A DNA stretch of 64,000 bases from assembly GCF_018882365.1 (NCBI RefSeq), contig NZ_JACVOP010000004.1, positions 62,001 to 126,000 on the forward strand, given 5' to 3'. This document shows positions 45,098-54,529 of the stretch, one piece after another (position 1 is the first letter of the stretch; every line of letters begins with the position of its first letter). The stretch comes from Polynucleobacter sp. 71A-WALBACH. GTDB lineage: Bacteria > Pseudomonadota > Gammaproteobacteria > Burkholderiales > Burkholderiaceae. The translations under genes and the position numbers were made by a program. The notes below the pieces were generated by a model. That model did no database searches. It was not told the origin of the DNA and saw nothing but the letters and a program-made list of their open reading frames with translations.

Positions 45098-45748
45098 ATG
45101 AAAGACTGCACCCTGCGAGTTTTAGTATTTCTCACCAGCATCTTAATTGCGAGCGCTGCAATGGCAACTGAAGAACCGAAGTATGTCCTCTTAGAGAAAT
45201 CTGAACCCTTTGAATTGCGAGCCTACGCCCCCCTTATTGTGGCGGAGGTTAAGGTAGACGGTGATTTAGATGCTGCATCAGCTCAAGGATTTCGTTTGAT
45301 CGCGGCCTATATTTTTGGAAAAAATCAGGTTGCTGAGAAGATTGCCATGACAGCGCCAGTTGGCATTGAGTCGGGCGATCAAAATAAGAGTGCAAAAATT
45401 GCGATGACCGCTCCAGTAAAAATTGAGGGTGGCAAACCTCTAGAGGCCGCTGGAAATCAATGGACAGTATCTTTTGTGATGCCTGCGGAATATACCTTAG
45501 CTAGCTTGCCTAAACCCCTCAATCCACAAATCAATATTAGAGAAGTCCCGGCAGAAAAAAGAGCGGTAATTATTTTTTCCGGCTTTTATAACGAAGAGAA
45601 AGTGCAAGAAAAAACTCAGGCCCTGCGTGAGTGGATGAAGACCAAGAATTTAAAGCCAGCTGGTGAACCCCAATTTGCGCGCTATAACCCACCTTGGACT
45701 TTGCCCTTCATGCGCCGCAATGAAATCATGATTCAAGTACTAGACTAG
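45098..45748 (+). CDS. SOUL-family heme-binding-like protein, exported
   Basis: 216 residues. A signal peptide (VLVFLTSILIASAAMA) suggests periplasmic location. The mature part is a SOUL domain: ENFELRAY-like PFELRAYAPLIVAEV, the repeated IAMTAPV, and a C-terminal RYNPPWTLPFMRRNEI. Heme binding in bacterial members is not well established. It converges with rlmJ across a 24-base gap with no clear terminator. Confidence 0.9.
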   Translation: MKDCTLRVLVFLTSILIASAAMATEEPKYVLLEKSEPFELRAYAPLIVAEVKVDGDLDAASAQGFRLIAAYIFGKNQVAEKIAMTAPVGIESGDQNKSAKIAMTAPVKIEGGKPLEAAGNQWTVSFVMPAEYTLASLPKPLNPQINIREVPAEKRAVIIFSGFYNEEKVQEKTQALREWMKTKNLKPAGEPQFARYNPPWTLPFMRRNEIMIQVLD

Positions 45749-45772
45749 ATAGGAAGTCCGAAGCCCTAAGCC

Positions 45773-46639
45773 CTAAGCCTCAAAACTCTTTAATACAAAG
45801 CCAGCGCCACTATTTTGTCCTAGTGCTTTGACAAGGATGGGCAAGCTTTCAGTTAATTGTTTTTCTAGTGTCCACGGTGGGTTGATGATGAACATGCCAC
45901 TGGCCTGAAGTCGGCGTTCTTTTGGGGCATTCTCAACCCGCAGTTCAACTTGTAGCCAAGAGCGTTTATGGGCTAGCGCAATCTTTTTCATATGATCAGG
46001 CAGTGCGGCTGACTCTCTTCTGGAGAGGCATGGGTACCAAATTGCGTAACACCCGGTAGCGAAGCGGTGTAGCGCTTCCTCCATCGCGGTTTCGAGATAA
46101 CGGTAGTCTTGCTTATCTTCATAGGAGGGGTCAATCAAGACTAGTCCGCGCCTACTGGGTGGTGGCATTAACCCTTTCAATCTTGCAAAACTATCTTCTG
46201 CGTAAATATCAATTTGCTTAGACTGTTTGAGTTCACTAATATTGTGGCGCAAGATATCAATCTCTTTGGGGTGTAGCTCAAAAAGCTTCAGGCGATCTTG
46301 AGTTCTTAGCAGTCTAGCTAGAATAAATGGAGACCCAGGATAGATTGAGATGTCATCTGCGGCATTCTCAGCGCGAATGCAATCGAGATACTTGGCAATG
46401 CCTGGGCTAACAGAGTTCGTCTCTGCAAATTGAGCTAAGCGATCAATTCCTTGATCTGCCTCTTTGCTGATGGTGGCAAAGCCATCTACTAGACTATAAA
46501 TTCCAGCGCCAGCATGAGTATCAACAATTGTCAGGGCGCCCGGTTTTTCTTGAAGATACTCAACTAAATGAAACATCACGATGTGCTTCAGGATATCCGC
46601 ATGGCTGCCTGCGTGAAAAGCATGGCGATAACTAAACAT
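45773..46639 (-). CDS. rlmJ: 23S rRNA (adenine(2030)-N6)-methyltransferase RlmJ
   Basis: 288 residues. N terminus MFSYRHAFHAGSHADILKH and the SAM motif VDTHAGAGIY are diagnostic. The catalytic motif reads DPSYED. Last gene of the minus-strand run, 2 bases after the PAP2 gene. Its role in ribosome modification is unrelated to the envelope genes upstream, so it is probably a passenger of the operon. Confidence 0.94.
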   Translation of the reverse strand: MFSYRHAFHAGSHADILKHIVMFHLVEYLQEKPGALTIVDTHAGAGIYSLVDGFATISKEADQGIDRLAQFAETNSVSPGIAKYLDCIRAENAADDISIYPGSPFILARLLRTQDRLKLFELHPKEIDILRHNISELKQSKQIDIYAEDSFARLKGLMPPPSRRGLVLIDPSYEDKQDYRYLETAMEEALHRFATGCYAIWYPCLSRRESAALPDHMKKIALAHKRSWLQVELRVENAPKERRLQASGMFIINPPWTLEKQLTESLPILVKALGQNSGAGFVLKSFEA

Positions 46640-46641
46640 CT

Positions 46642-47439
46642 TTAAATGGCCTTAGGTTTTTGCGCTTTAATAAATAGAGTCAGGGTAATGCTAATTAATG
46701 CTACGCAAGCATATTGCAATGATTGATTGAGCACTGAGTCCAAAGTTTGAGTTAGAAGTGCATAAATAGCTGCGAGACCGCCCAGAGCAATCAGGCGAGG
46801 ACCAAGCTTATTCGGTGCGAGTTGAGCGTCTGGAATGAATCGCATCATGACGGCTCCCAACATGCCCGACCATAGTCCAAGAGCACAGCCTGCTAGAACG
46901 TCTGTAAGCCAGTGGGCTCCGAGCGCATTTCTAGAGATGCCAACAAAGCCTGCAATGATGAAGATCCACCATAAAGTAGCCCGCTTATCTTTATCGCTGG
47001 CAAAGTAAATTCCAGAGGCCACTGCAAAAGCGCTGAGTGTGTGGCCAGAGGGCATTGCTCTATGAAACAAGGGCTCGCCTATGCGATAGAAGTCTCCTAA
47101 AGCCAATACTCCTGCAGGACGAGGAAAGTCTAAAAAAGGTTTGATGATCTGGCTAACAGCACCACCAATTAAGGAGGCTATAAGTCCAGCGCAAAACAAT
47201 CTAGGAGCCAGCAGTAGCAGGGGAAAACATAAGGCAAAGACACCCCAGCCATTACCAGCGAAAGTCAGCCAGGCCCATAAGGTATCTGGAAGAATTTGGG
47301 TATAGCGATTGATGAATAAAAACGTTGGAGTTTGTAGCCCGCCGAAGTAAATGGCGGCCGCCAGACCAAGTGGCAAAAGTGGAATACACCAAACCCAAAA
47401 CGGGAGAATGGCTAAAGTCGATTCGCGCTGCTCGGTCAT
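46642..47439 (-). CDS. PAP2-family membrane phosphatase
   Basis: 265 residues with about six membrane segments. All three PAP2 motifs are present: KPFLDFPRP, MPSGHTLSAF and SRNALGAHWLTDVLAG, carrying the catalytic histidines. Such enzymes dephosphorylate undecaprenyl diphosphate, phosphatidylglycerol phosphate or lipid A. Position among glycosyltransferases favours a lipid-carrier or lipid A substrate. 5 bases after the GT9 gene. Confidence 0.88.
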   Translation of the reverse strand: MTEQRESTLAILPFWVWCIPLLPLGLAAAIYFGGLQTPTFLFINRYTQILPDTLWAWLTFAGNGWGVFALCFPLLLLAPRLFCAGLIASLIGGAVSQIIKPFLDFPRPAGVLALGDFYRIGEPLFHRAMPSGHTLSAFAVASGIYFASDKDKRATLWWIFIIAGFVGISRNALGAHWLTDVLAGCALGLWSGMLGAVMMRFIPDAQLAPNKLGPRLIALGGLAAIYALLTQTLDSVLNQSLQYACVALISITLTLFIKAQKPKAI

Positions 47440-47444
47440 GCGAA

Positions 47445-48704
47445 TTAAAGCGCCCGCTCTTGATCGGCTTCCTTGAGCTGATGCACCATCTTTTCTAGTA
47501 CCTGAGGGACAGTAATAGCCTGCATGCAGACGCTGTCATGGCAGGGTGTCTTGCGATGGTTGGCTGCGCTGACACACGGAGAGCATGCCAGATTGGCGGT
47601 AATCGAAATTGATTTACCAACGGATCCATAGAGTGCAGGAGTTTCTGGTCCAAAAAGGACGACTGTACGCAATGGCGTCACGGCGGAGAAGTGGCCTGGC
47701 CCAGAATCATTGGTCACCATGACATCAGATAGGGTGTAGAGCGGTGGCAGTTCCGCGAAGCTGACTTGACCAGCAAAGTTCAAAGCATTTTTAACGTTGG
47801 CAACTGCACGCACTTTTTCAACATACTCAAATTCTGCAGGGGAGCCCGTGATCAAAATCAGATCGTTAGCGTAAAGCTGGTTCAATCCTTGAATGAGTTC
47901 AGAAAAGCGCTGTTGCGCCCAGCGTCTTTGCGGTAATAGGTCGCTGGCATTGGGATTGACTAAAATCAGGCGTTGTTGACCTTGTTTAAATTGAATGCCG
48001 GCATCTGCGGCCAGCTTTTCAATACGCTCACGAACTTTGACTAATGCAGCTGGCTCAATCACCGCTTGCTCTAAACGAACCTCAGAATCAGCAATATGAA
48101 TTTTGCTAAAGGGCACTTCAATCTCTTTGGCAAATGCCGCATGAATGAGAGAGAGAAAGTTCTTGGTGATATGGATGTGCGGGTTGTAATGAACTTTGCG
48201 AGTCAACATAAAGCCGCGCCACAAGCCCTCACCATGAAAAATGTGATATCCGACACGACGACGCGCACCGCATAGGCCAGTGAGCAGAGCGGTAAAGCGG
48301 GAAAACAATTCCAAATCAATTACGGTGTCGATACGATGCTTTCGAGCCACCAGTAAAAATTTGAGTGTGTCTTTAACTAAACCACCCAAGCTGGAAGAAT
48401 CAATCGTAAAAATATTCTCAGGTTTAACTGTGTTGAGCAAGGTAAGGCTGGCACGATTGCTCTTAAAAATCAGAAAAAATAATTCAGCGCCACGAGCCTG
48501 CGCATTGCGCATAGCTGGGTCAACCAAGATGGCGCTACCCATTTCCGATAATTCAATAAACAGTAGTTTGCGTGGCGCATTTGGGCCGCGACTAAAGGCA
48601 TTCTTGACGCTGTCAATAAAAGCAACTATCGGGCTTGCTACCGCGCATAGTGGTACACCAACCCAGTGGTCGATGGCGCGCATGGTGTTGACGCTAATAC
48701 TCAT
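47445..48704 (-). CDS. Glycosyltransferase family 9 (heptosyltransferase-like)
   Basis: 419 residues. Family features: LILVNPNASDLLPQRRW and VTNDSGPGHFSAVTPLRTVVLFGPE, which bind the nucleotide sugar. A cysteine cluster near the C terminus (ACSPC, then TPCHDSVCMQAI) occurs in many GT9 proteins. GT9 enzymes add heptose or related sugars to the LPS core; the actual donor is not known. 18 bases after the UPF0104 gene. Confidence 0.88.
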   Translation of the reverse strand: MSISVNTMRAIDHWVGVPLCAVASPIVAFIDSVKNAFSRGPNAPRKLLFIELSEMGSAILVDPAMRNAQARGAELFFLIFKSNRASLTLLNTVKPENIFTIDSSSLGGLVKDTLKFLLVARKHRIDTVIDLELFSRFTALLTGLCGARRRVGYHIFHGEGLWRGFMLTRKVHYNPHIHITKNFLSLIHAAFAKEIEVPFSKIHIADSEVRLEQAVIEPAALVKVRERIEKLAADAGIQFKQGQQRLILVNPNASDLLPQRRWAQQRFSELIQGLNQLYANDLILITGSPAEFEYVEKVRAVANVKNALNFAGQVSFAELPPLYTLSDVMVTNDSGPGHFSAVTPLRTVVLFGPETPALYGSVGKSISITANLACSPCVSAANHRKTPCHDSVCMQAITVPQVLEKMVHQLKEADQERAL

Positions 48705-48722
48705 AGGAGGTCTCTAAAGGAA

Positions 48723-49766
48723 TTATTTCCGTTTTAATAAAAAATAAGCGCCAGGTAATACTGATAAGACGGTGATGGCGCCGTAACTGATGGATGCTAA
48801 TACCGTCATAGAGGGGCTTACACCCCACAATGCCAGAACAGAAGAGAGTGTGGCCTCACGCAAACCCCAACCAGAGATGCTGATTGGCAGCATTAGTAAC
48901 AGACTCAGTGCTGGTAAGCCGATCATCAGGGCTTCAATAGGCGCATCCACTCCATATGCTTTCAGGCAAAACAAAAGCGTCAGAATCGTGAGGGAGTGAA
49001 TGCCGATCGCAAATGCTGCTTGAGCCACATTCATCGGCCAAGAAAACGCCAGCTTAATGCCGGGTAAAGCGTGACTCATGTGAAGGCGGTCCAATAATTT
49101 TTGCAAAATGTTTCGGCTAGGACTCCAGGCCAAAATCGCAGCAAGTAATAAGCCGGCCAGAATCATGATTCCAGTGACGGCATAACCTAAATCTGTTCCC
49201 CAAGTGGCTAAAGTAGCACCACCAAGAATAAGACCCAGGCCACCCAGTAAATTATTTCCCGCTAAGCCGAGAAGACGATCTACCAGCACCATAGAAAAAC
49301 TCAGGCGTAGCTTAGGGTTTGCGTGCTCTAAATCCACCGAGTGGTGAAGCTCTTCATTCAGCTCTTTTTCTTTATTGAGCTTGCCACTACTATTAAGGTG
49401 AGTAGCAGTAATGGCGCGATAACTATCTCCACCAAGAGTGCTAGGTAGTCCTTGGTTAATCAGTCCGCCCGCAAAATACAGCGCTACAAAGTCGATAAGA
49501 GTTCCTTGAAATCCAACTTTGCGCATTAAAAATCCCCAGCGCAGTCCGCCACAAATAAATGCCGAGAGCATCATCAGGCCAGCAGCCAAAAACCACCAAG
49601 GTTGCATCTGAATCCCAGAATCTAGGAGGGCATGCCAATCAATTCCGCTAGTCGCCTTCCAGAGGAGGGCAATAGATAGCAAAATGCGAATGGTGGGCCA
49701 AGCCCGTTTGAGGATTGCTTTCCACCCAGATGTGGCTTTTGGGGTGGCTTGGGGTTGTGAACTCAT
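48723..49766 (-). CDS. Lysylphosphatidylglycerol synthase TM-region / UPF0104 family membrane protein
   Basis: 347 residues with about eight hydrophobic segments. GGLRWGFLMRK and the PISISGWGLREATLSSVL segment are family-typical. Members are flippase-like without the aminoacyltransferase domain of MprF. An acidic cytoplasmic loop (EKELNEELHHSVDLEHAN) looks like an insertion. It starts 60 bases after the GT39 gene and probably belongs to the same operon. Confidence 0.85.
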   Translation of the reverse strand: MSSQPQATPKATSGWKAILKRAWPTIRILLSIALLWKATSGIDWHALLDSGIQMQPWWFLAAGLMMLSAFICGGLRWGFLMRKVGFQGTLIDFVALYFAGGLINQGLPSTLGGDSYRAITATHLNSSGKLNKEKELNEELHHSVDLEHANPKLRLSFSMVLVDRLLGLAGNNLLGGLGLILGGATLATWGTDLGYAVTGIMILAGLLLAAILAWSPSRNILQKLLDRLHMSHALPGIKLAFSWPMNVAQAAFAIGIHSLTILTLLFCLKAYGVDAPIEALMIGLPALSLLLMLPISISGWGLREATLSSVLALWGVSPSMTVLASISYGAITVLSVLPGAYFLLKRK

Positions 49767-49826
49767 AGGCGTAAGGATAATGCCTAGAGCGCTGAAGGGT
49801 CCCGAAACGGTCCTAAATTTGGGGAA

Positions 49827-51323
49827 TTAATGCGCAGCACCCGCATCCTGCCAGTTACGGCAAAGGCTATAGTCAAATTTGGATAATATCTGCCCAAATC
49901 GGACGATTTCTAGGCTATCTAAGGGCTCACATTGCTCAAATGCTCGATTGCTTCCAATTGGGGGCTTAAAAGCCATTCCCGACCAGTTAATCAGCAAGAC
50001 GCTTGCACCAACTGGCAACTTTCCAAACCAAAGGTCAAACTGATCTTGCCTTTCATCCAAAACGAAGATGGGTAATGGACTCGCATACCAAGCTGCTCTG
50101 CTGCCTAGAGTCCAGTTTTGCACTGCGATACCGTTTGCTTGAGTCGCTTCTGCTAATTGGGCTGCTTTCTGGCCAGCTTGCTTCCAACCATAGAGATCCG
50201 CAATCGGATTGGATTTGATGGCGGCCGTATTGATGCCTCCAGCTAAAACAAAGCCAAAACCTAACAAGCAAATGAGTAGCTGTCCAATAAGCAGTGTTCG
50301 AATGGCTGTGCGATGTTGCATAGCCCATGCCTTTGCTAGGCCAATGCCAGCAAAGGGTGCAAGACAAAACCACGCAGGAGTAGTCCAGTGAGGGAGGCTG
50401 CCACCTCCAGATAGGGTAGTAAAAATCGCGAACGGGATTGCAAAGAAACTGAGCAAGGCAAGGAGGATGAACTTCTGCGAGCGCAGGCAGTTCTTGAGAA
50501 ATACATAGGCACCCAAAATTAATAGGGGCCCAAAACACAGAATCTGAATGCCCACAAAAGCAGCAACTCTGCGCCATGCCCAAGTGCCACCGCTACCATG
50601 AGCAATTTGATACTTGAAGGAAACCCAGTCATTCATCCAGTTCCAATACAGCACTGGACTAATCACCATTAAGGCGATTGCCGCCGCCACCCAAAAGCCA
50701 ACTTTGGTAAGCCATGCTTTTTTGGGTGAAGCCAAAAACACCAAGAGCAAACCTAAGGCGGTAAATACAGCAGTGTATTTGCTAAGGCCTGACAAGCCCA
50801 GCAGTAAACCCGTAATGAGCCAGTCCGCAAAGGAGAAGTGATCTTTTCTGGTCCAGCGTAAAGCCATCAACATCAAGCCAAGGCTTAAGGGTGCAAGCAG
50901 AGTATCGGGTAAAAGACCGATTGCTAACACATGGGGCAGTGGAGCCACAACGATAGCTAAAACAGCCATCAATCCACAGAGATTGGCCGAAGGAAGGGTG
51001 GTGCTGAGGTAGCCCGCATTGCGTCCCTGCATCAGGCGATGAATTTCTAAGGTGACCTTGTATACCAGGAAGGCGGAAATGACCCACAACAATTCAGGAA
51101 TCAGGCGAATGACCCCCTCGGACGAGGTGAGCGAAACTAGTGGCCACTGAATCCATCCCACCAGTGGGGGATGATCAAAATAACTCCAGGCGAGATGTTT
51201 TGCATACAACGCGTAATGGGCTTCATCGACAGAGAACTCAATCGAGAAACCAAGGGCAAAATGCACCAAGGCAGCAATGCAGATGCTGATGGCAGCCCAG
51301 CTAGAGGGTGATTGATGGCGCAT
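49827..51323 (-). CDS. Glycosyltransferase family 39 / ArnT-like membrane protein
   Basis: 498 residues, many membrane segments. The N-terminal loop FSVDEAHYALYAKHLAWSYF and FDHPPLVGWIQW contain the conserved acidic residue and the DHPP motif of polyprenyl-phosphate-dependent transferases such as ArnT and Pmt. It would transfer a sugar from a lipid carrier to a lipid or protein in the periplasm; the acceptor is unknown. First gene of the minus-strand cluster, divergent from the DUF3047 gene over about 48 bases. Confidence 0.88.
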   Translation of the reverse strand: MRHQSPSSWAAISICIAALVHFALGFSIEFSVDEAHYALYAKHLAWSYFDHPPLVGWIQWPLVSLTSSEGVIRLIPELLWVISAFLVYKVTLEIHRLMQGRNAGYLSTTLPSANLCGLMAVLAIVVAPLPHVLAIGLLPDTLLAPLSLGLMLMALRWTRKDHFSFADWLITGLLLGLSGLSKYTAVFTALGLLLVFLASPKKAWLTKVGFWVAAAIALMVISPVLYWNWMNDWVSFKYQIAHGSGGTWAWRRVAAFVGIQILCFGPLLILGAYVFLKNCLRSQKFILLALLSFFAIPFAIFTTLSGGGSLPHWTTPAWFCLAPFAGIGLAKAWAMQHRTAIRTLLIGQLLICLLGFGFVLAGGINTAAIKSNPIADLYGWKQAGQKAAQLAEATQANGIAVQNWTLGSRAAWYASPLPIFVLDERQDQFDLWFGKLPVGASVLLINWSGMAFKPPIGSNRAFEQCEPLDSLEIVRFGQILSKFDYSLCRNWQDAGAAH

Positions 51324-51371
51324 CCGATGATTTTAGACTTAAGCAGCACTTTCTTTGGGACAATTGAAGAC

Positions 51372-52178
51372 ATGTTTACAAGAATGTTCTTCAGAATCCC
51401 ATTGCTTTTGACTGCCCTAACCATCTGTTTGGTAGGCTGCGCAGGTCTGACTGGGAATTCAATTGAGAATGAGGCGGGTCAAGCATTTAATGCCGATCAG
51501 CTACCCGCTCAAGAGGATTTGCCGAAATTCTCTGCGGAGAAGCCGCGTGATGGCATGCCAGAGGGTTGGCATTTCTATCGTATAGCGCCCTATAAAAAGA
51601 ACACGATTTACCGTCTTGAAAAATACCAAGGTCGCACGGTCCTGGCTGCTAACTCCAAAACATCGGCATCTGGTCTTGCGGTAAAGCTTCGGCCACGCTC
51701 AGCGCAAAACTTATGGCTTCAGTGGGAATGGAAAGCGGTCGGTGCGATACCGCAAGCAGATAATGCGGACAGTCAGCATGACGATGCGCCACTGCGTATT
51801 TTGGTTGCCTTCGATGGCAACAAATCGAAACTTCCTTTGAAAGAAAAGCTGACCTTTGAAATGGCAAGTTTAATTAGTGGTCAAGAAATGCCTTATGCCA
51901 CAGTGATGTATATCTGGTCTGGTAAGAATCCCGTCAATACTGTTCTAAATAATGCCCATACCTCTCGCGTGAAGATGATTGTGGTTGATTCTGGTTGGGA
52001 TGGTTTGGACGAGTGGCGCAAGCATGAGCGAGATTTAGCGGCAGACTACAAGTTGGCTTATGGAGAGGCGCCAGGTAATGTGATTGGTATCGCGCTTCTG
52101 ACTGATACCGATAACACTAAATCAGAAACTCGAGCTCTTTATGGTGACATTGAGTTAGTGCGCAAGAATCCTAAGTAA
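51372..52178 (+). CDS. DUF3047 lipoprotein
   Basis: 268 residues. Signal sequence with a lipobox ending LVGC, then a DUF3047-like domain: GWHFYRIAPYKKNTIYRLE, LRPRSAQNLWLQWEWKA, and VMYIWSGKNPVNTVLNNAHTSRVKM. Function unknown. ATG 51372 is chosen because the upstream in-frame codons (from 51312) run into the divergent GT39 gene; ATG 51384 is also possible. Its stop is one base from the copA stop. Confidence 0.8.
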   Translation: MFTRMFFRIPLLLTALTICLVGCAGLTGNSIENEAGQAFNADQLPAQEDLPKFSAEKPRDGMPEGWHFYRIAPYKKNTIYRLEKYQGRTVLAANSKTSASGLAVKLRPRSAQNLWLQWEWKAVGAIPQADNADSQHDDAPLRILVAFDGNKSKLPLKEKLTFEMASLISGQEMPYATVMYIWSGKNPVNTVLNNAHTSRVKMIVVDSGWDGLDEWRKHERDLAADYKLAYGEAPGNVIGIALLTDTDNTKSETRALYGDIELVRKNPK

Positions 52179-52184
52179 CTTAGG
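52170..52184. repeat. Palindrome holding both convergent stop codons
   Basis: CCTAAGT-A-ACTTAGG is a perfect 7-bp inverted repeat with a one-base centre at 52177, spanning the stops of the DUF3047 gene (TAA 52176-52178) and copA (on the minus strand 52180-52182). The loop is too tight to be a stable RNA hairpin and there is no T tract, so it is not a good terminator. Confidence 0.55.
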
Positions 52185-54456
52185 TATGCGAAGGGCGCCA
52201 GCGCTTTAGTAGCAGGGCATTACTTAGTACACAGAAGCTAGAGAGCGCCATCGCACTGCCAGCCAGCATGGGTGATAAAAAACCCAGCGCCGCCATCGGT
52301 ATGCCGATCGTATTAAATGCAAACGCCCAAAATAAATTTTGACGAATCTTATTCCAAGTTTTCTTAGAAATATCAATCGCATCCGCAACTAAAGTAGGGT
52401 CCCCGCGCATTAAGGTGATACCTGCGGCCTGCATTGCGACATCAGTTCCAGTGGACATCGCCATCCCAACGTCTGCGACTGCCAAGGCTGGAGCATCATT
52501 AACGCCATCACCAACCATCGCTACGTAATGTTTCTTACTTTCAGAGCTGCTCTGCAATTGTTGAATTATTTCCGCTTTATTGCTTGGCATGATTTGAGCA
52601 AAGACTTCATCAATGCCGATCGTTTTTCCTACTCGGGTAGCGGCAGCCAAATTATCTCCAGACAGCATGACAGTGCGAATGTGTAAAGCATGCAGCGCAT
52701 TGACTGCTGATTGAGCATTCGGTTTAAGCTCATCCCCAAAGGCAATTACTGCGATGGGTGTTGGTATCGTGCTACCTTCACTACCTAAGCCCATCAAGAC
52801 GGAAACGGTCTGACCTTGCTCATAACAAACCTGCGCTTTTTGTAAAATAATCTCGTACTGCGGACTGCCGTCAAGCGAGGCCACACTTTGCAAGCGAAGC
52901 GTTTGACCCGCAAAAAGGCCGGCGCTGGGAATGCCTTCAATGCCAACACCAGGCAAGCCTTTGCTCGACGAGGCGGCAATCGGATTGAGCTCTTTTGCTT
53001 TAGCCGCATCAAGCAAGGCCTTAGCTAAAGGATGCTCACTTCCTAATTGCAAGCCCGCAGCGGTGGCGAGGATCTGATCAATATCAGCGGATGACTCATG
53101 AAAAGGCAGTAGGGCAAGCATGCGTGGCTTACCAATCGTTAATGTGCCCGTCTTATCAAAGGCAACGATATTAAGGCGGTGTGCTAACTCCAGTACTTGA
53201 GGGTCCTTAATCAAAATGCCAAAACGTGCGGCTATGCCAGTACCAGCCATGATGGCGGCTGGAGTAGCCAAGCCAAGCGCACAAGGGCAGGCAATGACCA
53301 AAACTGAGACGGCGCGCAAGATGCCGATAGATATTGAGTCAAAGTAAAGCCAGTTACCTAGACCGGTAATCAGCGCAAGAACAATCACAGTGGGTACAAA
53401 GACCGCACTCACCTGATCCACTAATTTTTGAATCGGTGCCTTTTGGGTTTGCGCTTCTTCTACTAAGTGAATGATTTGTGAAAGTACGCTTTCAACGCCA
53501 ACTGCCTCGGCAGTCACCACGAGCATGCCCTCACCATTTAAAGCACCTCCAATGACTTTGGAGTCCAATCCTTTCTTGACAGGTTCGCTTTCGCCAGTAA
53601 GTAGGGATTCATCTACATGGCTAGCACCCAAAATAATTACGCCATCTACCGGGATGCGTTCGCCCGGAAGAATCAAAACCCGATCACCGGGAAGTACTTG
53701 GTCTAAAGGTAAGTCACGATAATGGTCCACGCTAGCCTGAAGTGCGGCATCGGTATTTAAAACTTTGGCATGCTCGGGCCAAAGTTTTTGTAGGGCGCGA
53801 ATCGCTTCACTAGTTTGTTGTTTGGCGCGTGCCTCTAGCCATTTGCCCAGTAGCACCATGCAAATGATGACTGCTGATCCTTCAAAGTAAAGTTCATGTG
53901 CATGGCTTGATGTGAGCAGGATGTATAGGCTCAATCCATAGGCCGCGCTTGTACCCAGCGCAACCAGTAAGTCCATATTGCCTGCACCTGCCAGCAAGGA
54001 TTTGTAGCCTGCCTTATAGAAGCGCCATCCCAGGATAAATTGCACTGGTGTAGCTAAAGCTAGCTGCCACCAGCCCGATAAAGACCAATGAACGCCAAAG
54101 GGCATGATGAACATCGGTAAAAAGAGGGGGGCGGAAAGCAGGAAGCTGAGAATCACCCGACCCAAGCCATCGGCAGCCCAAAATGACTTAGTCATCTTTT
54201 GGTTAAGATTGCCTCGAGTTGAACTCTCTTTTGCCTCATAACCTGTTTTTTGAATGAGGGCGATGATCTCGGCCAGGCTAGATGAACCCCTTTGTATCCG
54301 AACCCTCGCCTGCTCAGTGGCCAAATTAACAGTTGCAGCCTCAACCCCAGGAATCTTGTCCAATGCCTTTTCTACACGACTGACGCATGAAGCGCAGGTC
54401 ATTCCACCTATATCAAGGGTAAAAAACTCTGAATTACTGGATTCTGTAGGGGTCAT
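52180..54456 (-). CDS. copA: Copper-translocating P1B-type ATPase
   Basis: Exports Cu(I) from the cytoplasm. 758 residues: one N-terminal HMA domain with GMTCASC (C21, C24), eight predicted membrane segments, transmembrane metal site ACPCALG, phosphorylation site DKTGTLT, SEHPLAKALL with the conserved HP, and hinge GDGVNDAPALA. The CPC motif marks the P1B-1 or close class. Divergent from the copZ-like gene over 73 bases, as is typical of copper operons. No CueR-like box was found. Confidence 0.95.
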   Translation of the reverse strand: MTPTESSNSEFFTLDIGGMTCASCVSRVEKALDKIPGVEAATVNLATEQARVRIQRGSSSLAEIIALIQKTGYEAKESSTRGNLNQKMTKSFWAADGLGRVILSFLLSAPLFLPMFIMPFGVHWSLSGWWQLALATPVQFILGWRFYKAGYKSLLAGAGNMDLLVALGTSAAYGLSLYILLTSSHAHELYFEGSAVIICMVLLGKWLEARAKQQTSEAIRALQKLWPEHAKVLNTDAALQASVDHYRDLPLDQVLPGDRVLILPGERIPVDGVIILGASHVDESLLTGESEPVKKGLDSKVIGGALNGEGMLVVTAEAVGVESVLSQIIHLVEEAQTQKAPIQKLVDQVSAVFVPTVIVLALITGLGNWLYFDSISIGILRAVSVLVIACPCALGLATPAAIMAGTGIAARFGILIKDPQVLELAHRLNIVAFDKTGTLTIGKPRMLALLPFHESSADIDQILATAAGLQLGSEHPLAKALLDAAKAKELNPIAASSSKGLPGVGIEGIPSAGLFAGQTLRLQSVASLDGSPQYEIILQKAQVCYEQGQTVSVLMGLGSEGSTIPTPIAVIAFGDELKPNAQSAVNALHALHIRTVMLSGDNLAAATRVGKTIGIDEVFAQIMPSNKAEIIQQLQSSSESKKHYVAMVGDGVNDAPALAVADVGMAMSTGTDVAMQAAGITLMRGDPTLVADAIDISKKTWNKIRQNLFWAFAFNTIGIPMAALGFLSPMLAGSAMALSSFCVLSNALLLKRWRPSHT

Positions 54457-54529
54457 GTAGAAGATAATCTACCGTAAGGTGAAAAAAGGCTATTAACAAC
54501 CATATTTTGACAGTTTTTAAGGGGAAATT

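Noticed and set aside
45762..45779. Short tandem repeat of AGCCCTA between the SOUL and rlmJ genes
   Set aside because: Only about two and a half units of 7 bases, partly inside the rlmJ stop region; too short to mean anything.
50053..50583. A 176-codon alternative-frame stretch inside the GT39 gene
   Set aside because: Same strand, shifted frame, within a clearly conserved membrane protein; composition unlike real proteins.
54507..54512. Perfect TTGACA upstream of copZ
   Set aside because: The matching -10 would fall on the start codon (TATGTT at 54529-54534), incompatible with the ribosome-binding site AAGGGGA at its position; probably chance.
54457..54529. CueR-type operator between copA and copZ
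   Set aside because: Only a weak ACC-GTAA-GGT symmetry near 54472; the CCTTCC/GGAAGG arms of known CueR sites are absent.
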